From assembly GCF_049341845.1 (NCBI RefSeq), contig NZ_JBMPIT010000001.1:1-64000 (forward strand): a stretch of DNA of 64,000 nt. Direction: 5' to 3'. A program made the translations under genes and the position numbers. The notes beneath the pieces were generated by a model. The model did no database searches. It had not been told where the DNA came from and was given only the letters and a program-made list of their open reading frames with translations. This document shows, piece by piece, positions 1 through 7,308 of this stretch (position 1 is its first letter; each line of letters starts with the position of its first letter). This stretch comes from Curtobacterium guangdongense. Lineage in GTDB: Bacteria; Actinomycetota; Actinomycetes; Actinomycetales; Microbacteriaceae.

Positions 1-109
1 CGTGTTGGTGTGGTAACCCACATCGTCCCGGAGGTCTTCTTCTACGTCACCCGTTCACAACGTCCCAGGGAACTACACCTAGGCCGCTGGGCGCGCCGTC
101 GTTTGCGTC

Positions 110-171
110 CGCACAACCGAAAGCAGCTCGCGCCACGGCGATCCGTGGTGCGAGCTGCTTCTGGTTGCGCG
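110..171. repeat. Long imperfect intergenic hairpin (AACCGAAAGC family)
   Basis: Positions 110-138 pair with 143-171 at 25 of 29 positions around a 4-nt loop. It lies just 3' of the sugar kinase, so it may end that transcript, but no U-tract follows. The left arm (CGCACAACCGAAAGCA) recurs at 25132, so this belongs to a small intergenic repeat family. Nothing convincing was found in 1-109. Confidence 0.7.
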
Positions 172-223
172 CTGGCCATGCGCGCCGCCCGCGCGCCGGT
201 GCCCCTCGGCGCGGTGGCGCGCG

Positions 224-1693
224 TCAGCCGCGCGCGGCCAAGCGGTGCACGACCGACTTCGTCGCCTCGTAGAGCTCGCGGTAGTCCTCGTACCCGGGCC
301 CGTACGCCGCGTGCGCGTCGGGGTCCGGCTCGATGACCGTCGCCGGCGGGTTCCATTGCCGGATGTCGACGTCGGCCACGAGCGCCGCCGCCAGGAACGC
401 CGATCCGTAGGACGCCCCCACGGTCACCGACGGGATCGTCTGCGGCAACCCCGTCACGTCGCTGACGATCGTCGGCCAGAGCCGCCCGAGCAGTCCCCCG
501 CCCGCGCCGACCAGCTCGCGCACCGGCACTCCCGCCTCCCGCAGCACCTCGACGTTGTGCCGCACCGCGTACGCCGTCGCCTCGAGCGTCGCCCGGTACA
601 GGTCGCCACGGGTGTGCCGCACGGTCAGCCCCGCGATCACACCCCGCGCGTCCGGGTCCGCGATCGGTGTCCGCTCCCCCGCGAAGTACGGCAGCATGAG
701 CAGCCCGTTCGCCCCGATCCCGGCAGCGTCCGCCTCGCCCAGCATGGAGGGCCAGTCGCCGTCCACGAGCTTGCGGAGCCACTCCGTGATCGCACCGGAG
801 GTCGCCATCCCCCCGGCCACCGACGGCTGACCGGGGTGCGTCCCGACCGTCGTCCACATCCCCGGCACCGACGTGGGCGCGTCGGTCGGCACGATCATGA
901 ACATCGTGGTCCCGTACTGCAGGAACATCCGGCCGGGGACGGACTCACCGACGCTCACACCCTCGGCCCACGCGTCGATGGTCCCGGCGGTCACCGGGAT
1001 GCCGGCCGGGAGGCCCGTGGCCGCGGCCGCCTCGTCGGTCACCGTCCCCGCGACGTCGCCGGACCAGAGCAGTCGGGGCATGGGCAGGTCGGGTGCGATC
1101 CGCGCGCACCACTCGGGGATCCACTCGTTCGTGTGGACGTCGTAGAGCGGGGTCGTCTGGCTCGCCGAGTGGTGGTCGAGGACGTACTCCCCCGTGAGCA
1201 GTTCGACGATCCGGGACGAGGGCATCGTGAAGCGCGCGGCCCTGGCCCACACCCCGGGTTCGTTCCGGGCGACCCAGGCGAGCTTCGCGCCGGCCGCCTG
1301 GGTGCTGAGCGCCGATCCGCAGCGTGCGCGGACGACGTCCTCGCCGCCGAGCTCCGCCGTCAGGTCGTCGAGCATGCCGGACGTCCGGGTGTCGACGCCG
1401 TAGAGGATCGCCGGGCGGAGCGGGTCGCCGGCGTCGTCGGTGAGGAGCACGCACGGGCCGATGCCGCTGACCCCGACGGACTCGACGACTGCGTCGGGTG
1501 CCAGCGCGAGGAGCTCACCCGTCAGGTCGCGGAACTCGTCCCACCAGACGGCGGGGTCCATCTCGACGAGTCCCTGCTCGGGTCGATCGACGTCGTGGTG
1601 GCGGCCGACCTCGGCGATCACGGTGCCGTCGACCCGTACGAGCAGTGCCTTCGTGCTCGACGTCCCGATGTCCAGACCGAGCACCGCCCGCAT
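224..1693 (-). CDS. FGGY-family carbohydrate kinase (xylulokinase-like)
   Basis: A 489-aa FGGY kinase predicted to phosphorylate a pentulose or related sugar with ATP in the cytoplasm. The N-terminal phosphate loop LDIGTSSTKA lies at residues 5-14. A xylulokinase-like YFAGERTP motif and the GAGGG adenosine motif mark the second domain. Length is normal for the family. I chose the ATG at 1693 because a strong AAGGAGG lies just upstream; the reading frame is open nine codons further. The gene stands alone and is divergent from the secreted protein gene at 1839. The substrate cannot be read from sequence. It is distinct from the rhamnulokinase at 28569 and lacks the rhamnose operator. Confidence 0.88.
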   Translation of the reverse strand: MRAVLGLDIGTSSTKALLVRVDGTVIAEVGRHHDVDRPEQGLVEMDPAVWWDEFRDLTGELLALAPDAVVESVGVSGIGPCVLLTDDAGDPLRPAILYGVDTRTSGMLDDLTAELGGEDVVRARCGSALSTQAAGAKLAWVARNEPGVWARAARFTMPSSRIVELLTGEYVLDHHSASQTTPLYDVHTNEWIPEWCARIAPDLPMPRLLWSGDVAGTVTDEAAAATGLPAGIPVTAGTIDAWAEGVSVGESVPGRMFLQYGTTMFMIVPTDAPTSVPGMWTTVGTHPGQPSVAGGMATSGAITEWLRKLVDGDWPSMLGEADAAGIGANGLLMLPYFAGERTPIADPDARGVIAGLTVRHTRGDLYRATLEATAYAVRHNVEVLREAGVPVRELVGAGGGLLGRLWPTIVSDVTGLPQTIPSVTVGASYGSAFLAAALVADVDIRQWNPPATVIEPDPDAHAAYGPGYEDYRELYEATKSVVHRLAARG

Positions 1694-1838
1694 GCCGCCT
1701 CCTTCGCCGCCACCGACCACCGCTGGTCGTGTCCCGAGTCTACGAACGATCCGCGGAGCGCCAGGTGCACAGCGGACTGTCGGTTGCCGGACCTAGTGTG
1801 CTGACGACTCGAACGCGCCATCCGAGAGGGAACCACCG

Positions 1839-2909
1839 ATGAAGAAGTCCGCCTGGCTGCCAGCCGTCATCGCTCCGGTGGTCGTCGCCGGCGCCATCGC
1901 TGCTCCAGCCCTCGCCAACGCCGCGAGCACCCCGCTCGCCGGATCGAACCCGACCGCAGCCGAGGTGATCGCCAGCGTCGCGAAGTCCTCCGACGCGCAG
2001 TACTCCGGCAAGCTCTCGCAGACGAGCGACCTCGGCCTGCCCGAACTCCCCACCGGCTCCGGCGGGTCGTCCCTCGAAGGCAACGCCTCCGACGCGATCA
2101 GCATGCTGACGTCATCGCACACCGCCCGCGTGTACGCCGACGGCGCGACGAAGCAGCGCGTGCAGGTCACCGAACAGCTCGCCGAGCAGGACCTGATCCG
2201 CAACGGCAGCGACGTGTGGACCTGGGACTCGAAGGAGCGCGAAGCCACACACGTGACCCTGCCGTCCGACGCGCAGAAGTCGTTCGAGGACGGCACGGCG
2301 ACCCCGTCGGACATCGCGACGAAGGCCATCGACGCGATCACCCCGAGCACGAAGGTCGCGAAGCCGACCTCGACGACGGTCGCCGGGCACGACGCCTGGC
2401 AGCTCGTCCTCACCCCGAAGTCGTCCGACACCCTCGTCGGCAGCGTGCAGCTCGCCGTGGACAAGCAGACCGGCCTGCCGCTCCGCGCGACGGTGCAGGC
2501 GAAGGGGCAGTCCGACCCGGCATTCCAGGTGCGCTTCACGAGCCTGCAGTACGGCGCCCCGGCGTCCCGGCTCTTCGACTTCACCCCGCCGTCGAACGCG
2601 AAGGTCACCACGAAGGACCTCTCCGACGTGCCGACCGACCACGCGGGCAGGGGCGAGCACGCGTTCGACCGCGCAGACGCACCGACCTTCTCGGGTTCGG
2701 GCTGGGACACCATCGCCGAACTCCCGGCGGGCACGGCGGACACCTCGTCCGCCGGAGCGGACGCGAGCGCCCTCCTCGACCAGCTGACGAAGGCGGTCGA
2801 CGGTGGCCGGGCGATCCAGACCTCGCTCGTGTCGGTCTACCTCACGGATGACGGCCGCGTCCTCGCGGGCGCCGTGCCGGTGTCCTCCCTGGTCGCCGCC
2901 GCGAAGTGA
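1839..2909 (+). CDS. Secreted LolA/RseB-like protein
   Basis: A 356-aa exported protein with a clear Sec signal peptide (MKKSAWLPA..., hydrophobic core about residues 7-25, AxA-like cleavage near ALANA). The mature part resembles actinobacterial proteins of the LolA/LolB/RseB fold: a TAAEVIASVAKS start and beta-rich repeats ending in a lipid-pocket-like domain. There is no lipobox cysteine. Its TGA overlaps the GTG of the following ABC ATPase by 4 bp, so it is translationally coupled to an exporter and probably acts with it outside the membrane. A GAGAGGG ribosome site precedes the ATG. The exact function is unknown; the fold call is by resemblance. Confidence 0.75.
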   Translation: MKKSAWLPAVIAPVVVAGAIAAPALANAASTPLAGSNPTAAEVIASVAKSSDAQYSGKLSQTSDLGLPELPTGSGGSSLEGNASDAISMLTSSHTARVYADGATKQRVQVTEQLAEQDLIRNGSDVWTWDSKEREATHVTLPSDAQKSFEDGTATPSDIATKAIDAITPSTKVAKPTSTTVAGHDAWQLVLTPKSSDTLVGSVQLAVDKQTGLPLRATVQAKGQSDPAFQVRFTSLQYGAPASRLFDFTPPSNAKVTTKDLSDVPTDHAGRGEHAFDRADAPTFSGSGWDTIAELPAGTADTSSAGADASALLDQLTKAVDGGRAIQTSLVSVYLTDDGRVLAGAVPVSSLVAAAK

Positions 2910-3892
2910 GCACGACCGAGCCCACGGCGGTGGACCCGGTCGTCCCGGCGACCGCAGCGGACCTCGCGATCCGCACCACGGGCCTCCAGAAGGTCTTCCG
3001 CAAGCAGCGCGCGGTCGACGGCATCGACCTCGCCGTCCCGCGCGGATCCGTGTTCGGGTTCCTCGGGCCGAACGGATCCGGCAAGACGACCACGATCCGG
3101 ATGCTCCTCGGGCTGTCGTCCGCGACCGCGGGGAGCATCGAGGTCCTCGGTGAGCCGATGCCCCGCGCGTTGCACAGCGTGCTGCCGCGTGTCGGCGCGC
3201 TCGTCGAGGGACCGGCGTTCTACCCGTACCTGTCCGGCCGGGCCAACCTCAGCCGCTTCGACGCCGCCGACCCGACGTCCGATCCGCGCACCCGCAAGGC
3301 CCGCGTCGCCAGCGCACTCGACCGCGTCGGGTTGTCGCACGCCGCGGACAAGAAGGCGCACGCGTACTCGCTCGGCATGAAGCAGCGGCTGGGGCTGGCG
3401 AACGCGTTGCTCTCGCCCCGCGAGCTCCTGGTGCTCGACGAACCGACGAACGGCCTCGACCCGCAGGGCACGCGAGAGGTCCGGAACCTCATCCGATCGC
3501 TGGCGGACGACGGCACGACGGTGTTCGTGTCGAGTCACCTGCTGGCCGAGATCGAGCAGGTCTGCACGCACGCCGGGGTGATGCGGACCGGCAAGCTCGT
3601 CGCGCAGGGCACCCTCGACGACCTCCGCTCCGCCGGCGCCCGCACGGTGACCGTCCGCACGCCCGACCTGGGTCAGGCGGGATCGGTCCTCACCCGGCTC
3701 GGGCTCACCCCGCGGCACGAGGGTGGAGCAGACGTCCTCGTGGCCGACCTGCCGCACGAGGTCCTGCCGGAGACGATCGCGACCGAACTCGTCCGTGCCG
3801 ACGTCCGGATCCGCGGACTCGCGGTCGGGGGCGGCACACTCGAGGACCTCTTCGTCGCGCTCACCGGGGAGGGCTTCGATGTCGCAGCCTGA
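2906..3892 (+). CDS. ABC transporter ATP-binding protein (BcrA/CcmA type)
   Basis: A 328-aa ABC ATPase that should power the permease encoded next. Walker A GPNGSGKTT is at residues 54-62. A SLGMKQRLG signature and Walker B LLVLDEPTNGLDP follow, and the switch histidine lies in VSSHLL. The C-terminal 100 residues are the regulatory extension common in drug/antibiotic-exporter ATPases. The start is GTG at 2906 in a GTGA overlap with the secreted protein gene. It overlaps the permease gene by 14 bp. The three genes form one operon, probably an exporter or envelope-stress module; the substrate is unknown. Confidence 0.9.
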   Translation: MSTTEPTAVDPVVPATAADLAIRTTGLQKVFRKQRAVDGIDLAVPRGSVFGFLGPNGSGKTTTIRMLLGLSSATAGSIEVLGEPMPRALHSVLPRVGALVEGPAFYPYLSGRANLSRFDAADPTSDPRTRKARVASALDRVGLSHAADKKAHAYSLGMKQRLGLANALLSPRELLVLDEPTNGLDPQGTREVRNLIRSLADDGTTVFVSSHLLAEIEQVCTHAGVMRTGKLVAQGTLDDLRSAGARTVTVRTPDLGQAGSVLTRLGLTPRHEGGADVLVADLPHEVLPETIATELVRADVRIRGLAVGGGTLEDLFVALTGEGFDVAA

Positions 3893-4733
3893 GACCGTCG
3901 CGACCGCACCTGCCCGAACGTCTCGACCGTTCGCGCTGCTCGGCTCCGAACTGGCACTCGTGTTCCGGCGCCGCCGCACCTGGGCGATGCTCGGCGCACT
4001 GGCGCTCGTCCCGATCCTCATCGCCGTCGCCGTGCGGCTGACGACCGGGGACGACTCCGGTGGTCCGGCGTTCCTCGGCGACATCACGAACAACGGGCTG
4101 TTCGTGTCGTTCACGGCCCTCACGGTGTCGATCCCGCTGTTCCTGCCGCTGACCGTGGGTGTCGTCGCCGGCGACACCGTCGCGGGCGAGGCGAGCCACG
4201 GCACGATCCGGTACCTGCTCGTCGCGCCGACCGGACGTCTGCGGTTCATCCTCGTGAAGTACGCCGGAGCGGTGGCGTTCTGCCTCGCGGCGACGCTGCT
4301 GATCGTCATCGTCGGCGCGGCGATCGGCGCCGTGCTGTTCCCGATCGGCCCGGTGACGCTGCTGTCCGGCACGCAGGTCGACGGCTGGTCGTACGCGGGT
4401 CGGGCGCTGCTGCTCGCGCTCTACGTGACCCTGTCGATGCTCGGGCTCTCCGCGATCGGCCTCTTCGCGTCGTCGCTGACGAACGTGCCGGTCGGCGCGA
4501 TGGCCGCGACCGTCGTGCTCGCCGGCGTCTCGCAGGTCCTCGACCAGCTCCCGCAGCTCGACTGGCTGCACCCGTACCTGTTCTCAGACCAGTGGCTCGG
4601 GTTCGGCGACCTGCTCCGCGACCCGATCGCGTTCGACTCGTTCGGCAGCAACGCCCTGTTGCAGCTCGGCTACGTCGCCGTTTTCGGCACGCTGGCGTAC
4701 GGCCGGTTCGCCACGAAGGACGTCCTCAGCTGA
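3879..4733 (+). CDS. ABC-2 type permease
   Basis: A 284-aa integral membrane protein with about six hydrophobic segments (first near residues 30-50, LGALALVPILIAVAV; last near 255-275). This is the normal layout of an ABC-2 permease partnered by the preceding ATPase. The start ATG at 3879 lies inside the ATPase gene, giving a 14-bp overlap that suggests coupled translation. It ends in a perfect palindrome that also holds the stop codon of the convergent oxidoreductase gene. Transport direction is probably export, by family; the cargo is not known. Confidence 0.85.
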   Translation: MSQPETVATAPARTSRPFALLGSELALVFRRRRTWAMLGALALVPILIAVAVRLTTGDDSGGPAFLGDITNNGLFVSFTALTVSIPLFLPLTVGVVAGDTVAGEASHGTIRYLLVAPTGRLRFILVKYAGAVAFCLAATLLIVIVGAAIGAVLFPIGPVTLLSGTQVDGWSYAGRALLLALYVTLSMLGLSAIGLFASSLTNVPVGAMAATVVLAGVSQVLDQLPQLDWLHPYLFSDQWLGFGDLLRDPIAFDSFGSNALLQLGYVAVFGTLAYGRFATKDVLS

Positions 4734-4741
4734 TCAGCTGA
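4726..4741. other. 16-bp perfect palindrome holding two abutting stop codons
   Basis: TCAGCTGATCAGCTGA is a perfect palindrome. The TGA of the permease (4731-4733) and the TGA of the opposite-strand oxidoreductase (4736-4734) sit back to back at its centre. Such a compact palindrome could be a minimal bidirectional stop or a protein site. No T-tract is present. Confidence 0.6.
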
Positions 4742-5753
4742 CCTCCGACCGCGGGACGGGATCGCGCAGGTCGCGAGACTTCTCCGACTTGTACCAGTGC
4801 AGCCGCGCCCCGGTCTCCACGGGCTGCATCCCGACGACGACCTTGCCGCGGGAGTGCATCTCCGCCAGGTCCTCGTACGCGTCGACGATGTACTCGAACG
4901 GGTAGTACCCGGAGATGATGAACTGCACCTTGTGCCGTTCGACCAGGTCGCCGAGGGTCGTGAGCATCTCGGCCGCCTCGGAGTCGTCACCAGGTGCCCG
5001 GAGGAACCGGATCTCGAGGTCTCGGCGGTCCTCGCTGGACACGAAGCGGTTCTTCGCGACGCCGAGGCGCTCCGCGAGCCCGGCGTTGTCCCCGCCGTCG
5101 AGGTTGTCGATGAAGGCGGTGATCGGCCGCCCCTCGGCGATCTCGGTGATGCGGCCTTCCTCACCGTCGCCGTAGGCCACCGGCAGCACGCCGATCTGCC
5201 GCAGGGCGTCGTGGTTGCGCGGGCTGCCGAGCCCGATGACGGTCGCACCGGCGTCGCGTGCGAGCTGGCACTCGATGTGACCGACGCCACCGGCAGCCGC
5301 GCTGATCACGACCGTGTCGTCGGGCCCGAGCCGCAGGCCCCGCACGACCGACAGCGCCGTGCAGCCGGCGAGGTACAGGCTCCCGGCCACCTCGAACGTC
5401 ATCGTCGCGGGCTTCTTGACGACCGCACCGCGAGGCACGCTGACCCAGGTCGCGTGTGCTCCGCCGTGTGGCGCGTGGCCCATGACCTCGTCGCCGACGT
5501 GCAGATCGCGGACCTCCGCACCGCGGGCCCGGACGACGCCGGCGAAGTCGACGCCCTGGTGTGCCGGGAACTCGAGGTCGATGAACTCCTTCAGCCGGCC
5601 CTCACGGAGGAACCGCTCGATGTGGTTGAGGCCCGCGACGGAGACCTCGACGACCACGTCGCCGGGGCCCGGTTCCGGCCGTTCCTGGTCGACGAGCTCC
5701 ACGACGTCGAAGCCGCCGTAGCGGTCGTACTGCACTGCACTGCCGGTTCGCAT
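4734..5753 (-). CDS. Zinc-free MDR-family NADP-dependent oxidoreductase
   Basis: A 339-aa medium-chain dehydrogenase/reductase of the quinone-oxidoreductase branch. It shows the N-terminal GroES-like fold (GLNHIERF, FPAHQGVDFAGVV, GDEVMG) and a Rossmann segment AAAGGVGHIECQLARDAGA. The cysteine cluster of zinc alcohol dehydrogenases is absent. It probably reduces activated double bonds or quinones with NADPH. The ATG at 5753 is supported by GAAGGAG eight bases upstream. It is convergent with the ABC permease and stands alone on the minus strand. The substrate cannot be assigned. Confidence 0.85.
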   Translation of the reverse strand: MRTGSAVQYDRYGGFDVVELVDQERPEPGPGDVVVEVSVAGLNHIERFLREGRLKEFIDLEFPAHQGVDFAGVVRARGAEVRDLHVGDEVMGHAPHGGAHATWVSVPRGAVVKKPATMTFEVAGSLYLAGCTALSVVRGLRLGPDDTVVISAAAGGVGHIECQLARDAGATVIGLGSPRNHDALRQIGVLPVAYGDGEEGRITEIAEGRPITAFIDNLDGGDNAGLAERLGVAKNRFVSSEDRRDLEIRFLRAPGDDSEAAEMLTTLGDLVERHKVQFIISGYYPFEYIVDAYEDLAEMHSRGKVVVGMQPVETGARLHWYKSEKSRDLRDPVPRSEVS

Positions 5754-5899
5754 GACGCGCTCCTTCGGACGTTGTTGCACCGGCATACTCCGACTGCCGC
5801 GGAGGTTCCCGAACGTCCGGGGTACTGCACCCCGGCCGGGAGGCTCGGTGCACGTCCGCCCCGCCGGTCCGGCACCTGCACGCGGGGCGCTGCGGCGCG

Positions 5900-6817
5900 T
5901 CAGCGCTTGCCGGCTGCGGCCACGATGCGCTCGACTGCGTCGGCGTCGTGGTGCACCGCGACCTGGTCGGCCCCGGCGACGGGCACGCGCACGGGCGTCG
6001 ACCACAGCGACCCGTCCTCGGCGATGTCCACGACGAGCGCGCCGGTGCCGACGTACGCCGACTCCTCGCCGTACGCCCCGATGACGTCGGTGTCGTTCGC
6101 GACGCCGGGCGCGACGAGGACGGGCACCCCGCCGACGTTCCCCGCGAAGTGGTGGTGGTAGTGCCCGGCGAGCACGACGCGCACGTCCGTGCCACGGAGG
6201 ACGTCCGCGAGCGCATCGGGGTTCTGCAGCCGGAGCGCTTCGTGCAGGGCGGTCGGGGCCGGGAGCGGCGGGTGGTGCAGCACGACGACCGACCCGTAGG
6301 GCGCACCGGACTCCTCGGCGAGGGCCGTGCGGAGCCGCGTGAGCGACTCCTCGCTGAGCTCGCCGTAGCCCGCTCCGGGGACGCTCGTGTCGACCGTGAC
6401 GATCCGCCGGCCGGCCACGAGCGACTGCCCGAACACCGGAACGGTCGGCGGGTGGTACTCCATCGTGTGCATGAGCGGACGGCCGCCCTCACCGAGGACG
6501 TGCCCGTTGGCGAGGACCCGCCGGAACCCCTCGCGCTGGTCGTGGTTGCCGGGCACCGTGACGAGCGCGGCGCCGTGCCGCTCCGCCCAGCCGCCTGCGC
6601 GTTCGAGCAGTGCCGCGTAGGACTCGGGGCTCCCGTCCTCGGAGACGTCTCCGGAGACGACCACGAGGCCGACGCCCTCGACGATGTCGAGTCGTTCGAG
6701 CAGGGCGTCGAGCGCGGCCGCGGTGTCGACGGTGCCCTGGTGCGGCGCTCCGTCCCCGGTGAGGTGGGTGTCGGACAGGTGCAGGACGCGGAGCGTGCCG
6801 GGAGCGGGTGTCTGCAT
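5900..6817 (-). CDS. Metallophosphoesterase, CpdA-like 3',5'-cyclic nucleotide phosphodiesterase
   Basis: A 305-aa calcineurin-like phosphoesterase with the full set of metal-binding motifs in order: HLSDTHL (about residue 14), SGDVSEDG (about 55), PGNHDQ (about 89) and LAGHYHHHF (about 211). This pattern matches the CpdA/Icc group that hydrolyses cyclic AMP or related nucleotides using two metal ions. It is cytoplasmic, with no signal peptide. A -10 box TAGGGT (complement at 6824-6829) ends exactly six bases before the ATG, so the mRNA is probably leaderless. It is monocistronic. Substrate is by family, not shown. Confidence 0.88.
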   Translation of the reverse strand: MQTPAPGTLRVLHLSDTHLTGDGAPHQGTVDTAAALDALLERLDIVEGVGLVVVSGDVSEDGSPESYAALLERAGGWAERHGAALVTVPGNHDQREGFRRVLANGHVLGEGGRPLMHTMEYHPPTVPVFGQSLVAGRRIVTVDTSVPGAGYGELSEESLTRLRTALAEESGAPYGSVVVLHHPPLPAPTALHEALRLQNPDALADVLRGTDVRVVLAGHYHHHFAGNVGGVPVLVAPGVANDTDVIGAYGEESAYVGTGALVVDIAEDGSLWSTPVRVPVAGADQVAVHHDADAVERIVAAAGKR

Positions 6818-6846
6818 GCCCCGACCCTATTCACGCCGCCGGAGCA

Positions 6847-7251
6847 TCACCCGACGACGGTGGCGAGGATCGCCGGGCGCTCCTGGGTGTCCCCCTGGTC
6901 GACCCACGAGAGCACCTGTGCGCTGATCATGTCGGTCGACGGCGTGGTGTCGGTCGCGAACGAGAGCACCGAGCTCCATCGCTCACCTGCTCCGACGTGC
7001 TTCGAAGCCCGTTGCTCGTCGATCGGCTCGTGGTCCTCCGCTGACCCGTGCCACGCCGTCGCGTCGACGACCACGTCGCGGGCTTCGTCGCACGTCAGGT
7101 CGAACACGACGAGGCCGTGCTCGTGGTCGGCTGTGGCGTCGAGCACGGTGCAGCCCGGTGCGTCCGGGTCCGCGTGCGCCGGGGCCGCGGTGAGCAGCGC
7201 GGTGCCGAGCACGGTGAGCACGGCACCGGCGGTCAGGGTCTTCGTGAACAT
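6847..7251 (-). CDS. Small secreted protein of unknown function
   Basis: A 134-aa protein with a signal peptide (MFTKTLTAGAVLTVLGTALL, cleavage near AHA-DP). The mature region has two cysteines (GCTVLD and DLTCDEA) that may form a disulphide. It also has a beta-rich pattern with short Trp-containing segments. No known domain was recognised. ATG at 7251 is chosen because the signal peptide starts there and AGGAGGACG precedes it. It lies between the phosphodiesterase and the rhamnosidase on the same strand and appears to be its own unit. Confidence 0.7.
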   Translation of the reverse strand: MFTKTLTAGAVLTVLGTALLTAAPAHADPDAPGCTVLDATADHEHGLVVFDLTCDEARDVVVDATAWHGSAEDHEPIDEQRASKHVGAGERWSSVLSFATDTTPSTDMISAQVLSWVDQGDTQERPAILATVVG

Positions 7252-7308
7252 CGTCGTCCTCCTGGGATCAGTGATGTTCCACATGTTGCACGTCGGAGAG
7301 CGGCATTG

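Noticed and set aside
1..109. Open frame at the left edge (V-T-H-I-V-P-E-V...) and a minus-strand ATG near 23
   Set aside because: Codon use turns atypical (TCA, CAA, CTA) for this GC-rich genome and no ribosome site or family signature is visible, so no gene is called.
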